Assembly: GCA_016271365.2 (NCBI GenBank)
Contig: CM057458.1
Span: forward strand, 204,820,501 to 204,884,500
Length of the DNA stretch: 64,000 bases
Direction of reading: 5' to 3'
From: Neoceratodus forsteri
Taxonomy: Eukaryota > Chordata > Ceratodontiformes > Ceratodontidae
Part shown: positions 22,504-32,585 of the stretch, in pieces
How the letters are laid out: each line of letters starts with the position of its first letter
Position numbering within the stretch: position 1 is the stretch's first letter
Notes under the pieces: generated by a model
Told to the model about the DNA's origin: nothing
The model's database searches: none
The model's input: the letters and a program-made list of their open reading frames with translations, nothing else
Translations under genes and position numbers: made by a program

Positions 22504-24779
22504 CTATAGAGCGGACCTGGCTGAAGAGGTTCTGAAGATTTTTGTTCTCCTCTGCAATCTCTCTATATGAGGGACCTGATCAATTATTCCAATTGCCCGA
22601 TTGGAATCAGAATTCCAATTGCATTTGTTTCTGTTGTGGTTCCGGTTCCCACCTCCAGACTGGTGATGCTGCCGGTTGTCGGAAAATACGGGCTTCTTTT
22701 CTTGGGCCTTGCCTTCCACTGTTTAGTGGGTTGTGGACTTGTCAATAGACTGTACCTCAGCCACTTTTTTCAAACCAGATCCAAGGACTCAGATATAGAG
22801 CTGCTCCTTTTTCCGAAGAACATCTACGAAATTGTCCATAATGGGGAAAATTGTTGGTTCTGCCTTTTCATGGACGGGCCAGGAGCATGTTCCAATGGAA
22901 CAAGTTTTTGTATTCTATGAGGTCAGCATCTGCAACCTCCCCTGCAAGGCGTTTGCCCACATGGTAGGCTAACCACAATCTCTAATGGAATGTCATGGGG
23001 CTTTCTTTTGCATTTTGTTTTACAGGGTGAGCTAATATTACCCCAACCACACCTGGGCTGTGTGCTGCAATGAATTCAGCTGCAATTTGATCAAAAGTCA
23101 TTCTGATGTCTGGGCGGGCTATGTCTGGAAGTTTCCCCCACTGGCAGGGCTCGATAGTCTGTCGGAGGATTTGTACTTGGTAGTCCTCCGCTAGGCTGAG
23201 CATTTCACATCTGGAATGCACTTTCTCCCAATGACAACTGAGGTTGTCAGTGGGGCCCATGTGGCCTATGCTGTCAGTGATCTGCTGAACAGAGTGGGCC
23301 ATCTGTAGGGGATTACTGGGAATGCAATCAGGGGCAAGGGTATCTCATGTGCCATTAAGGTTGGCCTCCGCTGTGGTGCCTGCCACAGTTCAGACAACAG
23401 AATCCTGACTAGTGGTCTCTTTCAGCATTTGTTTCATCTGCTCTTTGAAAGTCCATTTGCTTTTTACAGGTTAATCCGAATCACACAAAGCGCTTTCGAT
23501 AATTTTCTAAATCTCCTGCCTGTCACTTCCTGTCAGAGCGGCAATCAGAGCAGTGTTGGTAGGCCTAGAGAGGGCAGTGGTAGGCCTATGCCTCCCCCCA
23601 TCATGGGGGTCACCATCTCAGTGTCGCACATGATAATCGTGATCGCATTGATGACGTAGGGACGTGCTGTCATAGCATGGAAACCCACCATCTTGTGGTT
23701 GGCGGGGTGAGATTACTGGACAATAGTAAGGGCATGACTGGGCATTGTATTGGGAGATGTCATCATCAGACTCATCATCTCCAGATGACATGAAGTCAAG
23801 GGGTGAGTACCTATCCATCGCCCTAACGTGACCAGCCAAAACCTCTCGCTGATGGTGCAGTTTCATCCCCTTGTCTTTACAATCACCATGACTCATTTTT
23901 CTGTTCTACACCTTTTACAACTTCTTTCTGCAGCACTCCATATATGGTGCTCAACTCGCAGTTGTCCCTGTGTTCCCTATCCAACTCATCACGTACCTGT
24001 TTCAAGTTATCTTGGAGTTTATCCATGTCGTCTCACATTTGATCGTTAGTTTTACTTAACAAATCATTCATTTGTAACACCTGCCTCTTATCCTGTCTCA
24101 AACTTACACATTCATCTTTCAGCATACAAAGTTCTCGGTGATTACCTTCACCAGAACAGTGCAAAAGAGTCTCTTTCTCATTTTACAATGACTGAATTTC
24201 AGTCTCCAGTTGTTGCTCTTTTCTCAGACTTTCAGATGCCTGCAATCCCATCTCTTTCTTAAGGGATGAGGATTGCAGTTCAAGGGAATGAAATCTCGAT
24301 TCAGAGGCTTCTAAAGCAGCATAGAGAGCCGTGAAAAACAGCCCTTTATCCTCACGCTTTTTGGCTGTTCACCTCATCTCTGAGTACTGGGTTAAAATCC
24401 CCAGCATGGGGTGTTCAGATTGAATTGCATCCAGCACAAAGTCAGTCCATCCTTCATGGGAGGCAAGGAAGTTAGAGACATCTAGTCTCAAGTCTGTGCA
24501 TATGTTTGATGTTGTGGACATTGTGGTACCAGTCAAAGTTATTGGAGGAAACACAAAATCATTAACCCGTAAGAGGCTGCTGTGGTACGTATCGATCCAC
24601 AACAGGCAAAACCAGTAGATGGGCAGGCTACTGTACTCACAGTCTTGCAATTCAAAACTGCCATTGGGCATGGTGAGTTGGCATTGACTGAACCCAGTAA
24701 GCAGCCAGACTTTGTAAGTTTCTACGGAGGTAAAAGTAACGGGAGACATGATGTGGGAGTGCACACCTACTGTACCCAA
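22504..24779 (-). pseudogene. gag: gag-like region of the endogenous retrovirus
   Basis: From the right: a 136-codon piece (24369-24779) with no clear motif. Next is a stretch near 23890-24330 whose translation is rich in Glu, Lys, Gln and Leu with heptad-like spacing, suggesting a coiled coil. Then come an acidic piece with SGDDESDDDIS and Pro-rich DNA (23618-23896), a capsid-like helical piece (22982-23302), and a basic Gly/Asn/Arg/His-rich piece (22504-22719, SGGGNRNHNRNKCNW). I found no CCHC zinc knuckle. The absence of knuckles, the coiled coil and the basic tail recall spuma-like Gag, whereas pol looks gamma/epsilon-like. Several stops and frame changes are present. Domain names are inference. 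Confidence 0.55.
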
Positions 24780-24831
24780 AGGGAAGGGAAGTTTTCTTTA
24801 AGCAATAAATGAAACTTGCACCATCTAAATC

Positions 24832-24849
24832 TCCTGCTCATGCTCACCA
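24832..24849 (-). other. candidate primer-binding site
   Basis: Three bases inside the 5' LTR the minus strand reads TGGTGAGCATGAGCAGGA. It starts with the required TGG (pairing with tRNA CCA). I could not match the remainder confidently to any tRNA 3' end from memory, so the primer is unassigned. Confidence 0.5.
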
Positions 24850-24852
24850 GTT

Positions 24853-25494
24853 TGTTAGGGTATCTAGCCATAATCAGGTTCTTGGAGATAATTAGAGATG
24901 CAAATGAGTCACAGACAAGTTGCATATCAGTAATAAAGCTTGTTTATTATACCAATAGGGAAATCACAGTTGCCCTTAGCGTTTCTTACCATAAGACGCT
25001 GGGAGCCAAGCCTAGCATTCCCCAATACCCCAAGGAGTGAGGAAGGTCTCCAATATATACATTACATACTGCGATAATCACTATGGTAACTATTAGTAAG
25101 AAACATTATTAGACACATGAGGTAAGCCCTATTGGCCAAAAGTTAGGTGGCTCCACAGCATTATCTAGTTCTATACAAGATTTGCTAAGTCAGCTATATC
25201 TTAGAACAATGAGAGTATACATGATACACGGAAAATACAGGATGTGGTGCAATTACACATAAATCCAAAAGATGGCAGTGCAAACTACATAATATCAGAA
25301 GATGACAAAGACATAAGTGTATTGGCTTACTATGTGCAGTTTCCATGCATAGAAAAAGTAAGGTGAATTACAATTATTATGCATCTGTCTATGCCCTATA
25401 TGTTAGTATAGCATATGCATATTATGTGTAACACAGAGGTTTGTCTAAGGTGTACAGTGGGATGCCAATTAGGTTGTAGGGACCTCTCATAACA
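24853..25494 (-). repeat. 5' long terminal repeat of the endogenous retrovirus
   Basis: It pairs with 15620-16279. On the minus strand it begins TGTTATGAGAG and ends CCCTAACA. The two LTRs differ by frequent substitutions and at least two indels, so the insertion is not recent. Confidence 0.85.
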
Positions 25495-25710
25495 GTCCCA
25501 TCTACCCATATAACAGTGATTAAGTGGAACAGTGTAGGAGTGGAATGGGTGACTGGATTGTTAGATGTCATCAGGCATCTGCAGGAGGAAACAGGGAAGT
25601 AGGGGACCCTACTGGACAACTTAGGTAAGGTACCTGGACACTTTCATTGTCACACTCAATGCAGTAAATGGTGGAGGATAAATGGTAGGCCATAAGTGGG
25701 AATAGGTGTG

Positions 25711-25915
25711 ACACTCTATCTAGGGCAAGAGTATCAAGGGATTTAAGGAGAGAATGGGGAAAACTAAAAACACCTTATCTAGGGTAAGGGTATAAAGGAA
25801 TTAAGGAGGGACTAAGGGAAAACTAATAACACCTTATTTATGGGCAAGTAGCAAAGGATTAGGAGAAGCAAAAAAGGAAACAATTAGAAACACCTTTTCT
25901 TGGAAAAGGGTACCC
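25711..25915. repeat. short tandem array, 59-61-base unit
   Basis: Units starting ACACCTTATCTAGGGTAAGG-like begin at 25711, 25770, 25829 and 25890. Each continues with a purine-rich body (AAGGAGGGACTAAGGGAAAA-like). There are about 3.5 copies, diverging to the right. The array directly abuts the CR1 copy. Confidence 0.7.
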
Positions 25916-25969
25916 AGTTCTTTCAAGTTCAAGAAATCATAGTAATGGGAATGTTGGGAATGGTGCAGT

Positions 25970-26310
25970 GCAGTGACTGTGAAGCAACAGCTTTCAGAGA
26001 GATCTTCTGGAGACTGAGGTGCTGCTCATCTGCATGCAGCTCTCTGAGCTAATGGAGGAGGTCACCAGATGCCAGGTAGAATTGACTAGGATTCAGGGGA
26101 CCTTTTCCCACCCCCAGAGGCCATCAAGCCTACCATCATTGCCCCAGAGAATTCAAGGGAGGGGGAATGGATGGACTGTGGTGGGCTCCAGGGGGGCAGG
26201 AGTGGTGGGATGGGGCACATTCCTCAGCCATTGCCACTACAAAATTAATTTGCTGCTCTGTCAGGATGGAACTGCTGAGAGGTGGCACCCATGGTAGTGG
26301 CCAAGTGAAA
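25970..26310 (+). pseudogene. CR1 ORF1 N-terminal fragment
   Basis: Across two frames it reads QCSDCEATAFREIFWRLRCC and then CMQLSELMEEVTRCQVELTRI. This matches the copy at 56450-56300 (a CxxC near the start, an FWRxxCC...C cluster, then a Leu/Glu-rich helix). The cysteine cluster suggests a small zinc-binding head before a coiled coil. In CR1 clade elements ORF1 is an RNA-binding or esterase-type protein. This copy ends before the GDSIVR esterase motif. Confidence 0.65.
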
Positions 26311-26389
26311 ACAGGAAGACCAGGGGAGGGACTGTAAGAGTAAGGAGGGAGGGAGGAGATGACTGTGAGGAAGGGGACCATGAAAAAGC

Positions 26390-26850
26390 AGATATCCTGT
26401 ACACCCAAAAACAGCGTACAGAATGGGAGAAGAGATAGTGATGGTCACCAAATAAGAAAGGGACCTGGGAGCAATAATATCTGATGAACTAAAGGTGGCC
26501 AGGCAGTGTGATAAGATGGTCAGTAGGGTCAGTGGGATGTCAGGGTGCATAGAGAGAGGAATCACCAGTAGAAGGAGGGAGGTGGTTTTACCATTGTATA
26601 GATTGCTGGTGAGACCCCACCTGGAGTACTGTGTACAGTTCTGGAAATCACAACTCTGGAAGAACATGGACAGAGTGGAGGCTGTTCAGAGGAGGGCAAC
26701 TAAAATGGTGCAGGATCTGCATCAGTGGCTCTATGAGGAGAGACTAAAGGACCTCAATATACACACACTGGAGGAGAAGAGGGATGAAGGGGATATGACA
26801 GAGACCTATAAATACCTGACGGTGTAAATAAGGTACATGAGGGGAGTATT
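26390..26850 (+). pseudogene. CR1 ORF2 C-terminal fragment
   Basis: The open part begins at about 26495 with ARQCDKMVSRVSGMSGCIER, then GITSRRREVVLPLYRLLVRP and HLEYCVQFWKS. MDRVEAVQRRATKMVQDL and YEERLKDLNIHTLEEKRDEG follow. These are the thumb and C-terminal blocks of CR1 reverse transcriptase. The palm with the catalytic Asp pair is missing, so no activity is possible. After 26827 the frame shifts and the LPAELVG-type end can be followed to about 27000. Confidence 0.8.
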
Positions 26851-27185
26851 TTTCAGAAACAGAGATGCACAAGAACAGGATGTCATGCAATGAAGCTGGG
26901 GGGGGGTAAATTCAGTACAGATGTGAAAAAGTGCTTCCTCATGGAAAGAGTGGTGGATGCCTGGAACAGTTTTCCAGCAGAATTGGTTGGAGCAAAAATA
27001 GTAGTGGGATTCAAGAATGCATGGGTACAATAAATATGAAGGAATCTTAGTGGAAATCATGGGGGGTGGTGAGAGTCAGAAATCAAGCAGGGTCTACAGT
27101 GAAACTATAGGCAGGGAAAGAAAACAATGGGCAGACTTGGTGGGTTAAGCAGTCCTTATCTGCCATCAAATTCAATGTTTCTAAA

Positions 27186-28133
27186 AACACTCTTGCACTG
27201 ACATTATTCCACCCACCTCCCGATTCTTCTCCTGTGCCCCATCCGTAAACCTGTAAAACAAGAAAATGGTCCAGCAATGACTTTTGCCCCCAATGACCCC
27301 ACCCCAACCCCCCTTTCAGCACCCACCACCCCACACTGCCCCATACACCCCCGCCTCACACTAACCTATCTGGTCCAACACTGCTCCTTCTCAAATGTCC
27401 TGCTTCTGAGCTTCACTGGAAAGTGCCTGAAAACAAGGTAAGTTCAATTAATTGCTCTTTAATGTTGTAACAGGGTCCTGTTATGAAGAGAAATATCAAG
27501 AATTTACAAGATGCCCCCCCCCATACTTTTCAATTTTCACTCTATCCTGTCTGCTTCTATATTCGTATCTATCCTAATTTTCTTGTCAGGGTGGCCAACC
27601 TGGCAATCTTTAAACCTTTCTTTACTGCCCCTGATTATCTTTAAAACAATCTGGCATCCAAATCTTGATAAGCTGAAAAGCAGTCAGCTGAAATTCTAGC
27701 TGTGTAAAAAAAAAGATTTACTAGAATTGTTGTCTTAAATAAATGCATGTTTACTTTCTGGCAATTACATTTAAAAGCAAATAGAATCCTGAAGCCTTGC
27801 AAGGAAGACAGATAGGGAGCGCCACTTCATCTGTTTTTCCTTGCCAAGGCTGCAGATTTTAATTCAATCTTTAACAAGTGTTTCTTTTCTTTCTGTATTA
27901 AAACAAAATGAATGTGTACCTGAATGTCTTGCTTCTCCTGCTGAGGTCCTGCTATAGGGATGGCAGCCTACAAAATGGCTGCTTTATAGTATTCAGGTAA
28001 TGTGATGTCACAATAGGGAGGGGTTCAGTTCAAGACACACCCTTCTGGAAAGTATATAAACCCTCCACTAGGAGACCTGTTTAGATGGATAGAGAGAGGA
28101 GAGTCAGTATTCACTGACCACAGAGCAAGAAGG

Positions 28134-28134
<1 letters not shown>
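27186..28134. other. non-coding, no clear gene
   Basis: This contains a C-rich stretch at 27195-27360, including one unit related to the tandem repeat at 14.4-14.7 kb, and otherwise A/T-rich DNA. Short frames show no motif. Confidence 0.4.

Positions 28135-28217
<83 letters not shown>
28135..28217. repeat. (TG)n microsatellite, about 41 units
   Basis: An uninterrupted alternating TG run of about 83 bases. The minus-strand frames reading repeated Thr-His through it are artefacts of the repeat. Such runs are length-variable and can adopt Z-DNA. Confidence 0.95.
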
Positions 28218-28219
<2 letters not shown>

Positions 28220-29000
28220 CCACACAAAGTGCTGTACAGATAAAAGGAAAGGAAAAGGCATTCAGGAGTCTGTGGAAAGAAGTATTTCCTGTTTTTGGGT
28301 GTGAAGACTAACACCGATTGTTTTCCTTTCTATGAACTTTAAGTTAAGAATATTTTTTTGTTTTGTTTTGTTTTGTTTTTGGAAATAAATTGACAAACGC
28401 ATACCTTTGAGTTTTTTATGCATCTTAAACCTTTGGTCTGGACATCTGTTATTTCCCACGCTTCTACAAATGTGTTTTGAACTTTCACTCAAAATGTTAT
28501 TTCTTAATATTTTTACCCCATATTTTCAACACAACCTTCTTTTAACCCCACCTCAAGAACTAGATAGGTGAATGTTTTCAAATCCCTCTACCCCTCCTTA
28601 AATGTGTATTCCCCATTGTTCTGCGACATCATGTTTCAGATGGGATTTAAAAAATGTCACCTGTCTTGATTAGGTTCATTTACTGCGTTGTAACAGGGAA
28701 AAAAACCAAAACATTTAGAGCAACACAAAAATGCCAACAGTTCAGAAAGCACTGCAGCAGCAAGCTGACAGTGAGGGGAGCACTACACCACAGTAGGACA
28801 CCCATACAGGAAATCCCCACACACACCAAACTGGACAACTTACCTGGAAAATATACAGAAAATATATAGATTTGTTGGAAGAAAATTGTATTGGGGGGCA
28901 CTGTACCCACACCCCACCATCAATTAATGTAGTGTACTCAGAGTTGCACATCAAGTGGGTACCAGTGCAACAAATGGACATCAGGCAGTGTATTGCTATG
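28218..29000. other. non-coding, no clear gene
   Basis: A/T-rich DNA with a short (GTTTT)n run at 28354-28378. It may include the left end of the MULE that follows, but I could not identify a terminal repeat. Confidence 0.35.
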
Positions 29001-29009
29001 CACTGAATT

Positions 29010-30280
29010 TATTGTGAGCAACCTGTCCATCAAAGCAAAAAAATCACCACCCGTGCCATTGTGTCCATAATTGCCACAGATCAGTTAGCATGCAACATAA
29101 TGTCTCTGAAATACATAATGTCCTCATGTTTGTTACAAGTACACAAATGCCAGGTACACTGACATAGAGTTGCAGTTCAAAGTTCATGGCAATTCCTAGT
29201 AGACAGTCCTTCAGAGTTCTGATTTCGTATTGCTCCATGATGTACATAATATGCTGGTGACTGTCCCTATACTTCTTCCAAGAGGAACCTGCTATCCTTC
29301 CAGACACAAGCTGCTGCATTTTCAGTACATTCATTCATTCTCTGCTCAGAGTGCAGACCATCAAAAAATTTCCAGAGGTTCGGATGAGCAGCCCCTATCA
29401 GGGAGCTGAAGGCTCTGTGCCAACCCTCCATGGCATTTATGGTTTGAGGAAGCCCACACCTGGCAGTAGAGAAGCAGTTCTAGAATCTGTCAGAAACAAG
29501 GGTCTGCATCTTACACCATGCCGAATCAGCCGTCCCAACCTTATGCCCTCAAAATAATCAATCAACAGAGACAATAGCTCATCATGTGTAAGGAAGAACT
29601 GCCAACTACGCACCTCCTCAAAAACATTCACTACATCTCTTGGGGGAACAAAAGCCAGAGCTGGCAGCACCCTTATGTACAGTGTTGACTCCTCATCTGT
29701 GTACGGACGCTGTACCTCTGGCATGAGTTGGACCTTGCACCGCAGTGCCTGGCACAGATGAAAGAAGCAGCCACATAGCTGAACCTCAGGAAACACATGC
29801 CAAAATACCTTGTATGCCACCATTTCAAAATTCAGCATGATAGACCTCAGTTGCAATGTTGGCTGCAGTTCTCGCAACTTGCAAAATACAGCAGTATATG
29901 CCACAGGACTTCTGCTGGACATCAGGGCATAGACAGTGGGTATAACAGTGGCAACCTCAACACCATGAACAGTATATAACTGGCTAAAATGGGGGAGGGA
30001 CAACACTTGAATGTCCCATCTGCATACCTCTCCCCACACCTGTCCATGTACTGCAAGTTAGCTGATGTGCCAAACAACAGATACTTCTCATCACCAGTCC
30101 CAGAACTGTACAGTAAAAACACCTCACCTCTCTCAGTTTGATGATACTCCTCCAGAATAAGTAGCTCAGACAGGGAAGTCAGCTGGGATGGTGGTTGGGA
30201 AGCCCCCTTTAGCACATCTGCACACTCCTCTTGAGGTAGTCCACACAAGGATGTCACCTGCCAACTAATGTAGGCAAGGC
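29010..30280 (-). pseudogene. MULE transposase catalytic domain
   Basis: From 30257 leftward: a linker, then RCGERYADGTFKCCPSPI with the first catalytic Asp of the DDE fold (about 30000). LSLPHFSQLYTVHG and a LRSIMLNFEMVAYKVF block follow; the latter corresponds to the second-Asp DFE motif, here NFE. Then come LCGCFFHLCQALRCKVQ (the C-x-FH-x-Q block conserved in MULEs) and LPALAFVPPRDV. After a frame change at about 29440, NAMEGWHRAFSSLIG and HPNLWKFFDGLHSEQ give the conserved C-terminal block. Transposase of this type binds terminal repeats and moves the element by cut and paste. The Asp-to-Asn change, frameshifts and the CR1 insertion inactivate it. Confidence 0.8.
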
Positions 30281-30299
30281 ATTACAGCAGAGCACAACC

Positions 30300-30715
30300 A
30301 CTTGCTTGAGGAAAGAAGGGAGAGAGGGGACATGATAGAAACTTTCAAATACCTCAAGGGAATCAACAAAGTCCAAGAGGGTAGCATCTTTCAGAAAAAG
30401 AGAAGTGCAAGAACAAGGGGGCACAATTTGAAGATAGAGAGGGGACGGCTCAGAGGTAATGTGAGGAAGTATTTTTTCACAGAGAGGGCTATGGACGCAT
30501 GGAACAGCCTGCCTGAGGAGGTCGTGGAGTCAAGAACAGTGGGGGAATTCAAGAATGCATGGGACAGACATAAGGCAGTCCTAGTGGGGGGTAGCAGAAA
30601 GTAAGCTGTTGGTTAACTTGGATCTGCAGCTTATCTGTTAGGTAGAAAAATGGGCAGACTAGGTGGGCCAAGTGGTCCTTATCTGCTGTCACATTCTATG
30701 TTTCTATATTTCTAT
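30300..30715 (+). mobile_element. 5'-truncated CR1 LINE 3' end inserted in the MULE
   Basis: It starts within the RT C-terminus (LEERRERGDMIETFKYLKGI) and keeps KRSARTRGHNLKIE and WNSLPEEVVESRTVGEFKNA to the stop near 30604. It ends with the standard 3' UTR (ACTAGGTGGGCCAAGTGGTC, TTATCTGCTGTCACATTC) and a TATTTCTATG tail. The 100-codon frame is undamaged, so this is one of the younger CR1 pieces here. It separates the FLYWCH half from the catalytic half of the MULE transposase. Confidence 0.9.
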
Positions 30716-31070
30716 GTGAAGACTCCAACATAGAGAGGGTTCTTTTTCTTAATAGCAGACTGCACTTTCTGAACAAAAATATCCACCTGATCAGGTACAC
30801 GGTTATACCATCGACTATGGTAACAATTCCTGCAGCATCTGCATTCCATACACCACGCAGTCTGATATTCTACACATTTCCAATAAATTTTCTCCCCTTG
30901 ACAACACACTTTGCGGTAAACAAAGTGAGCAGCAAATTCCCTCTGGCACTCTATGAACTCTGCCGATGTACCAGAACACAGACCTCCACCGCAGTACAAA
31001 CCATGGTGCCATGTAAATCCTGTTACAAAACCTGACCCTTCCACAGCACACATCCTGGATGACAATTAGC
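30716..31070 (-). pseudogene. FLYWCH zinc finger of the MULE transposase
   Basis: The minus-strand frame (30712-31065) contains HFVYRKVCCQGEKIYWKC, then VEYQTAWCMECRCCRN and VPDQVDIFVQKVQSAIKKK. The pattern F-V-Y...C...YWKC...C follows the FLYWCH zinc finger (FLYxKxxxxGxxYWxCxxxxxxxC), a DNA-binding module often placed N-terminal to MULE transposase domains. The terminal EHNHxP segment is degraded to a Tyr-His-containing stretch. The following VQKVQSAIKKK helix is the usual linker. The reading frame runs directly into the CR1 insertion. Confidence 0.7.
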
Positions 31071-31200
31071 ACCACCTGCCCAGCTTCCTGAAGCCCTGTA
31101 AAAACCAACATACAGAGAACAGCCTGTACCTGTGGAACATACACTCCAGCACACTTAACTGTGCAGATGCAGCCATAAAACATAGCACTCTGGCATCTCA

Positions 31201-32585
31201 GTTGGACAGATCACAGGTGCTCTACTGCTGGTGCTCATATGCTGGTGATATCAATGTGTTGTCCCTATAACGGTATACCTCAGCTCCAAAGCTGATGCAG
31301 CAGGATCCTGGATCTCCACTCTCCCTGGGTGTCTCCAATGCAGACAGTTCCCTCTTCTGAAGATGGTGGCAATGCTGTGCTGCTGCTTGTAAGGGCTCTT
31401 CTTTGAGTTGCAATATTTTACTTTTGCCTTCCAAAAATATCTGTTTTTTGAAGGACAGGGGAATTTGACTGTGCTTGGTTAGCCATGGCAAAATGTGCCG
31501 GGTATACTGAATTTTTAAATATTTTTTTAATTAGTTAGGTTGCAAAGTGTAAGGCAATAGTATTAGATAGGGTTGGGTGCAGTGACTATGGATAGGAGCC
31601 AACTTTTTTGTTTTGGAGATAGAAAAAGCACTAACCTTTTTCTGTGGAGTGTGGAGAAGAGCTCCCGAGAGTTGGTGGTTGAGGAAGAAGTGTTGGAGCA
31701 ACTTTGAGAGGACTCTTGTTTCCCTAGGGGACCTGGTACAATGAGGGAAATGAGCCAATACCACTAACATGATTTATTTATGGTGTGCAGTGAAGGCCCT
31801 CTTGCCTCTTTAATCTTCCTGGAGGATTGTCAGATGAACTAATGCTGTGGTGTAGGGGGACAGTGTGTTGTGGAGTGGGACCCCCTTTTCCAGCTATAGA
31901 GACCTTGCTGAATAGTTTGTTGTCATCAGGAGTGGACTTCTTGTTGGCGTGCTAAGCCAGTGGTTCCTTCTGAAGACCTACGCCTGGTTGGATTCTCATG
32001 CCCACTCATGGTTGCCATCCTCTTGCAGTTTGTTGGCCACATAACGATCCTCCTGACTGATCTCGGCACTGGTAAGAACAGTGCCAATCCAGACAAGAGC
32101 AGGGTTGGGACTTTGCATTGGACTGCAGTGGGTGAGTCTGTATCATTTGTTGTTCCTCCAGACTTTGTTGTTCCCAGCAATAGTGAGAGATTGCCAGGTT
32201 GGCAAGATTTCTGATTCTTGCCCTCCTGGGAGAAATCTCCTCAAAAGTGGTAGTCGGACATTTTACTGGTACAGACTATAAGCAGGTTATCTGATCATTT
32301 TCCTGCTCCAGTGTCCAGTTGTCTGGCGAGAGCAGACTGTCATAAACTGTTATCCTCAGAGCAATTTGTCCATCAGCACTACTGAACATTTTTTTCAATT
32401 TTTCTGCTGATTTTCTGGACTTAACCTGAAATATGGTCTTATTTACTTGTGTTACCACTTATTTTTCCCCTCCTGTTCAGATGTGACTAGTTTTTTGGGT
32501 ACCCATTCTTTGCGGGGTTGACGTTTTTCTGTGGGGTGGTCGGGGGGGGTTTGTGGGGGTTGGGTGGATTCTTCTTTTCAAATTT
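31201..32585. other. unresolved, no gene recognised
   Basis: Frames of 60-89 codons occur on both strands with no recognisable motif. The T/G-rich stretch at 32490-32580 resembles the inter-ORF region of the L1 downstream and may be part of another L1-type element in plus orientation. That is a guess from composition. The right-hand end of the MULE probably lies in 31200-31500. Confidence 0.25.

Larger units (their letters stand above)
15620..25494 (-). mobile_element. endogenous retrovirus, complete layout, inactivated
   Basis: Two long terminal repeats (15620-16279 and 24853-25494) bracket 8.6 kb. On the minus strand this carries, in order, a primer-binding-site candidate, gag-like, protease, reverse transcriptase, RNase H, integrase and env-like coding, and a polypurine tract. 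The RT/RNase H connection and integrase resemble class I (gamma/epsilon-like) retroviruses. The gene order also excludes Copia, Bel and non-LTR elements. Frameshifts and stops occur in all genes. The flanks (plus sense TACAATT on the left, GTCCCAT on the right) show no short target duplication. One or both ends may have been altered by recombination, or the boundaries may be off by a few bases. Confidence 0.85.
25916..27185 (+). mobile_element. CR1 LINE with large internal deletion
   Basis: A plus-strand CR1 begins with the ORF1 N-terminus (25970-26310). It then passes, without the esterase-like half of ORF1, the endonuclease or most of the RT, to the ORF2 C-terminus (26390-26830) and the 3' UTR ending ATCTGCCATCAAATTCAATG then TTTCTAAA at 27185. 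Another CR1 at 50-57 kb shows what is missing, namely over 3 kb. No insertion sequence marks the deletion point near 26310-26390. Confidence 0.8.
29010..31200 (-). mobile_element. Mutator-like (MULE) DNA transposon with FLYWCH domain, split by CR1
   Basis: Minus-strand transposase coding occupies 29010-30280 and continues at 30716-31000 beyond a plus-strand CR1 3' end at 30300-30715. The total fits one FLYWCH-plus-MULE transposase. I could not define terminal inverted repeats or a target duplication. Animal MULEs with FLYWCH fingers (such as Phantom-type elements) have this composition. Confidence 0.7.

Noticed and set aside
28025..28314. Frames reading a long Thr-His repeat
   Set aside because: This is the (TG)n microsatellite read in a coding frame.
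31926..32281. Frames of 84 codons on both strands as a possible gene
   Set aside because: The two strands overlap almost completely, with no motif and no splice or UTR context.
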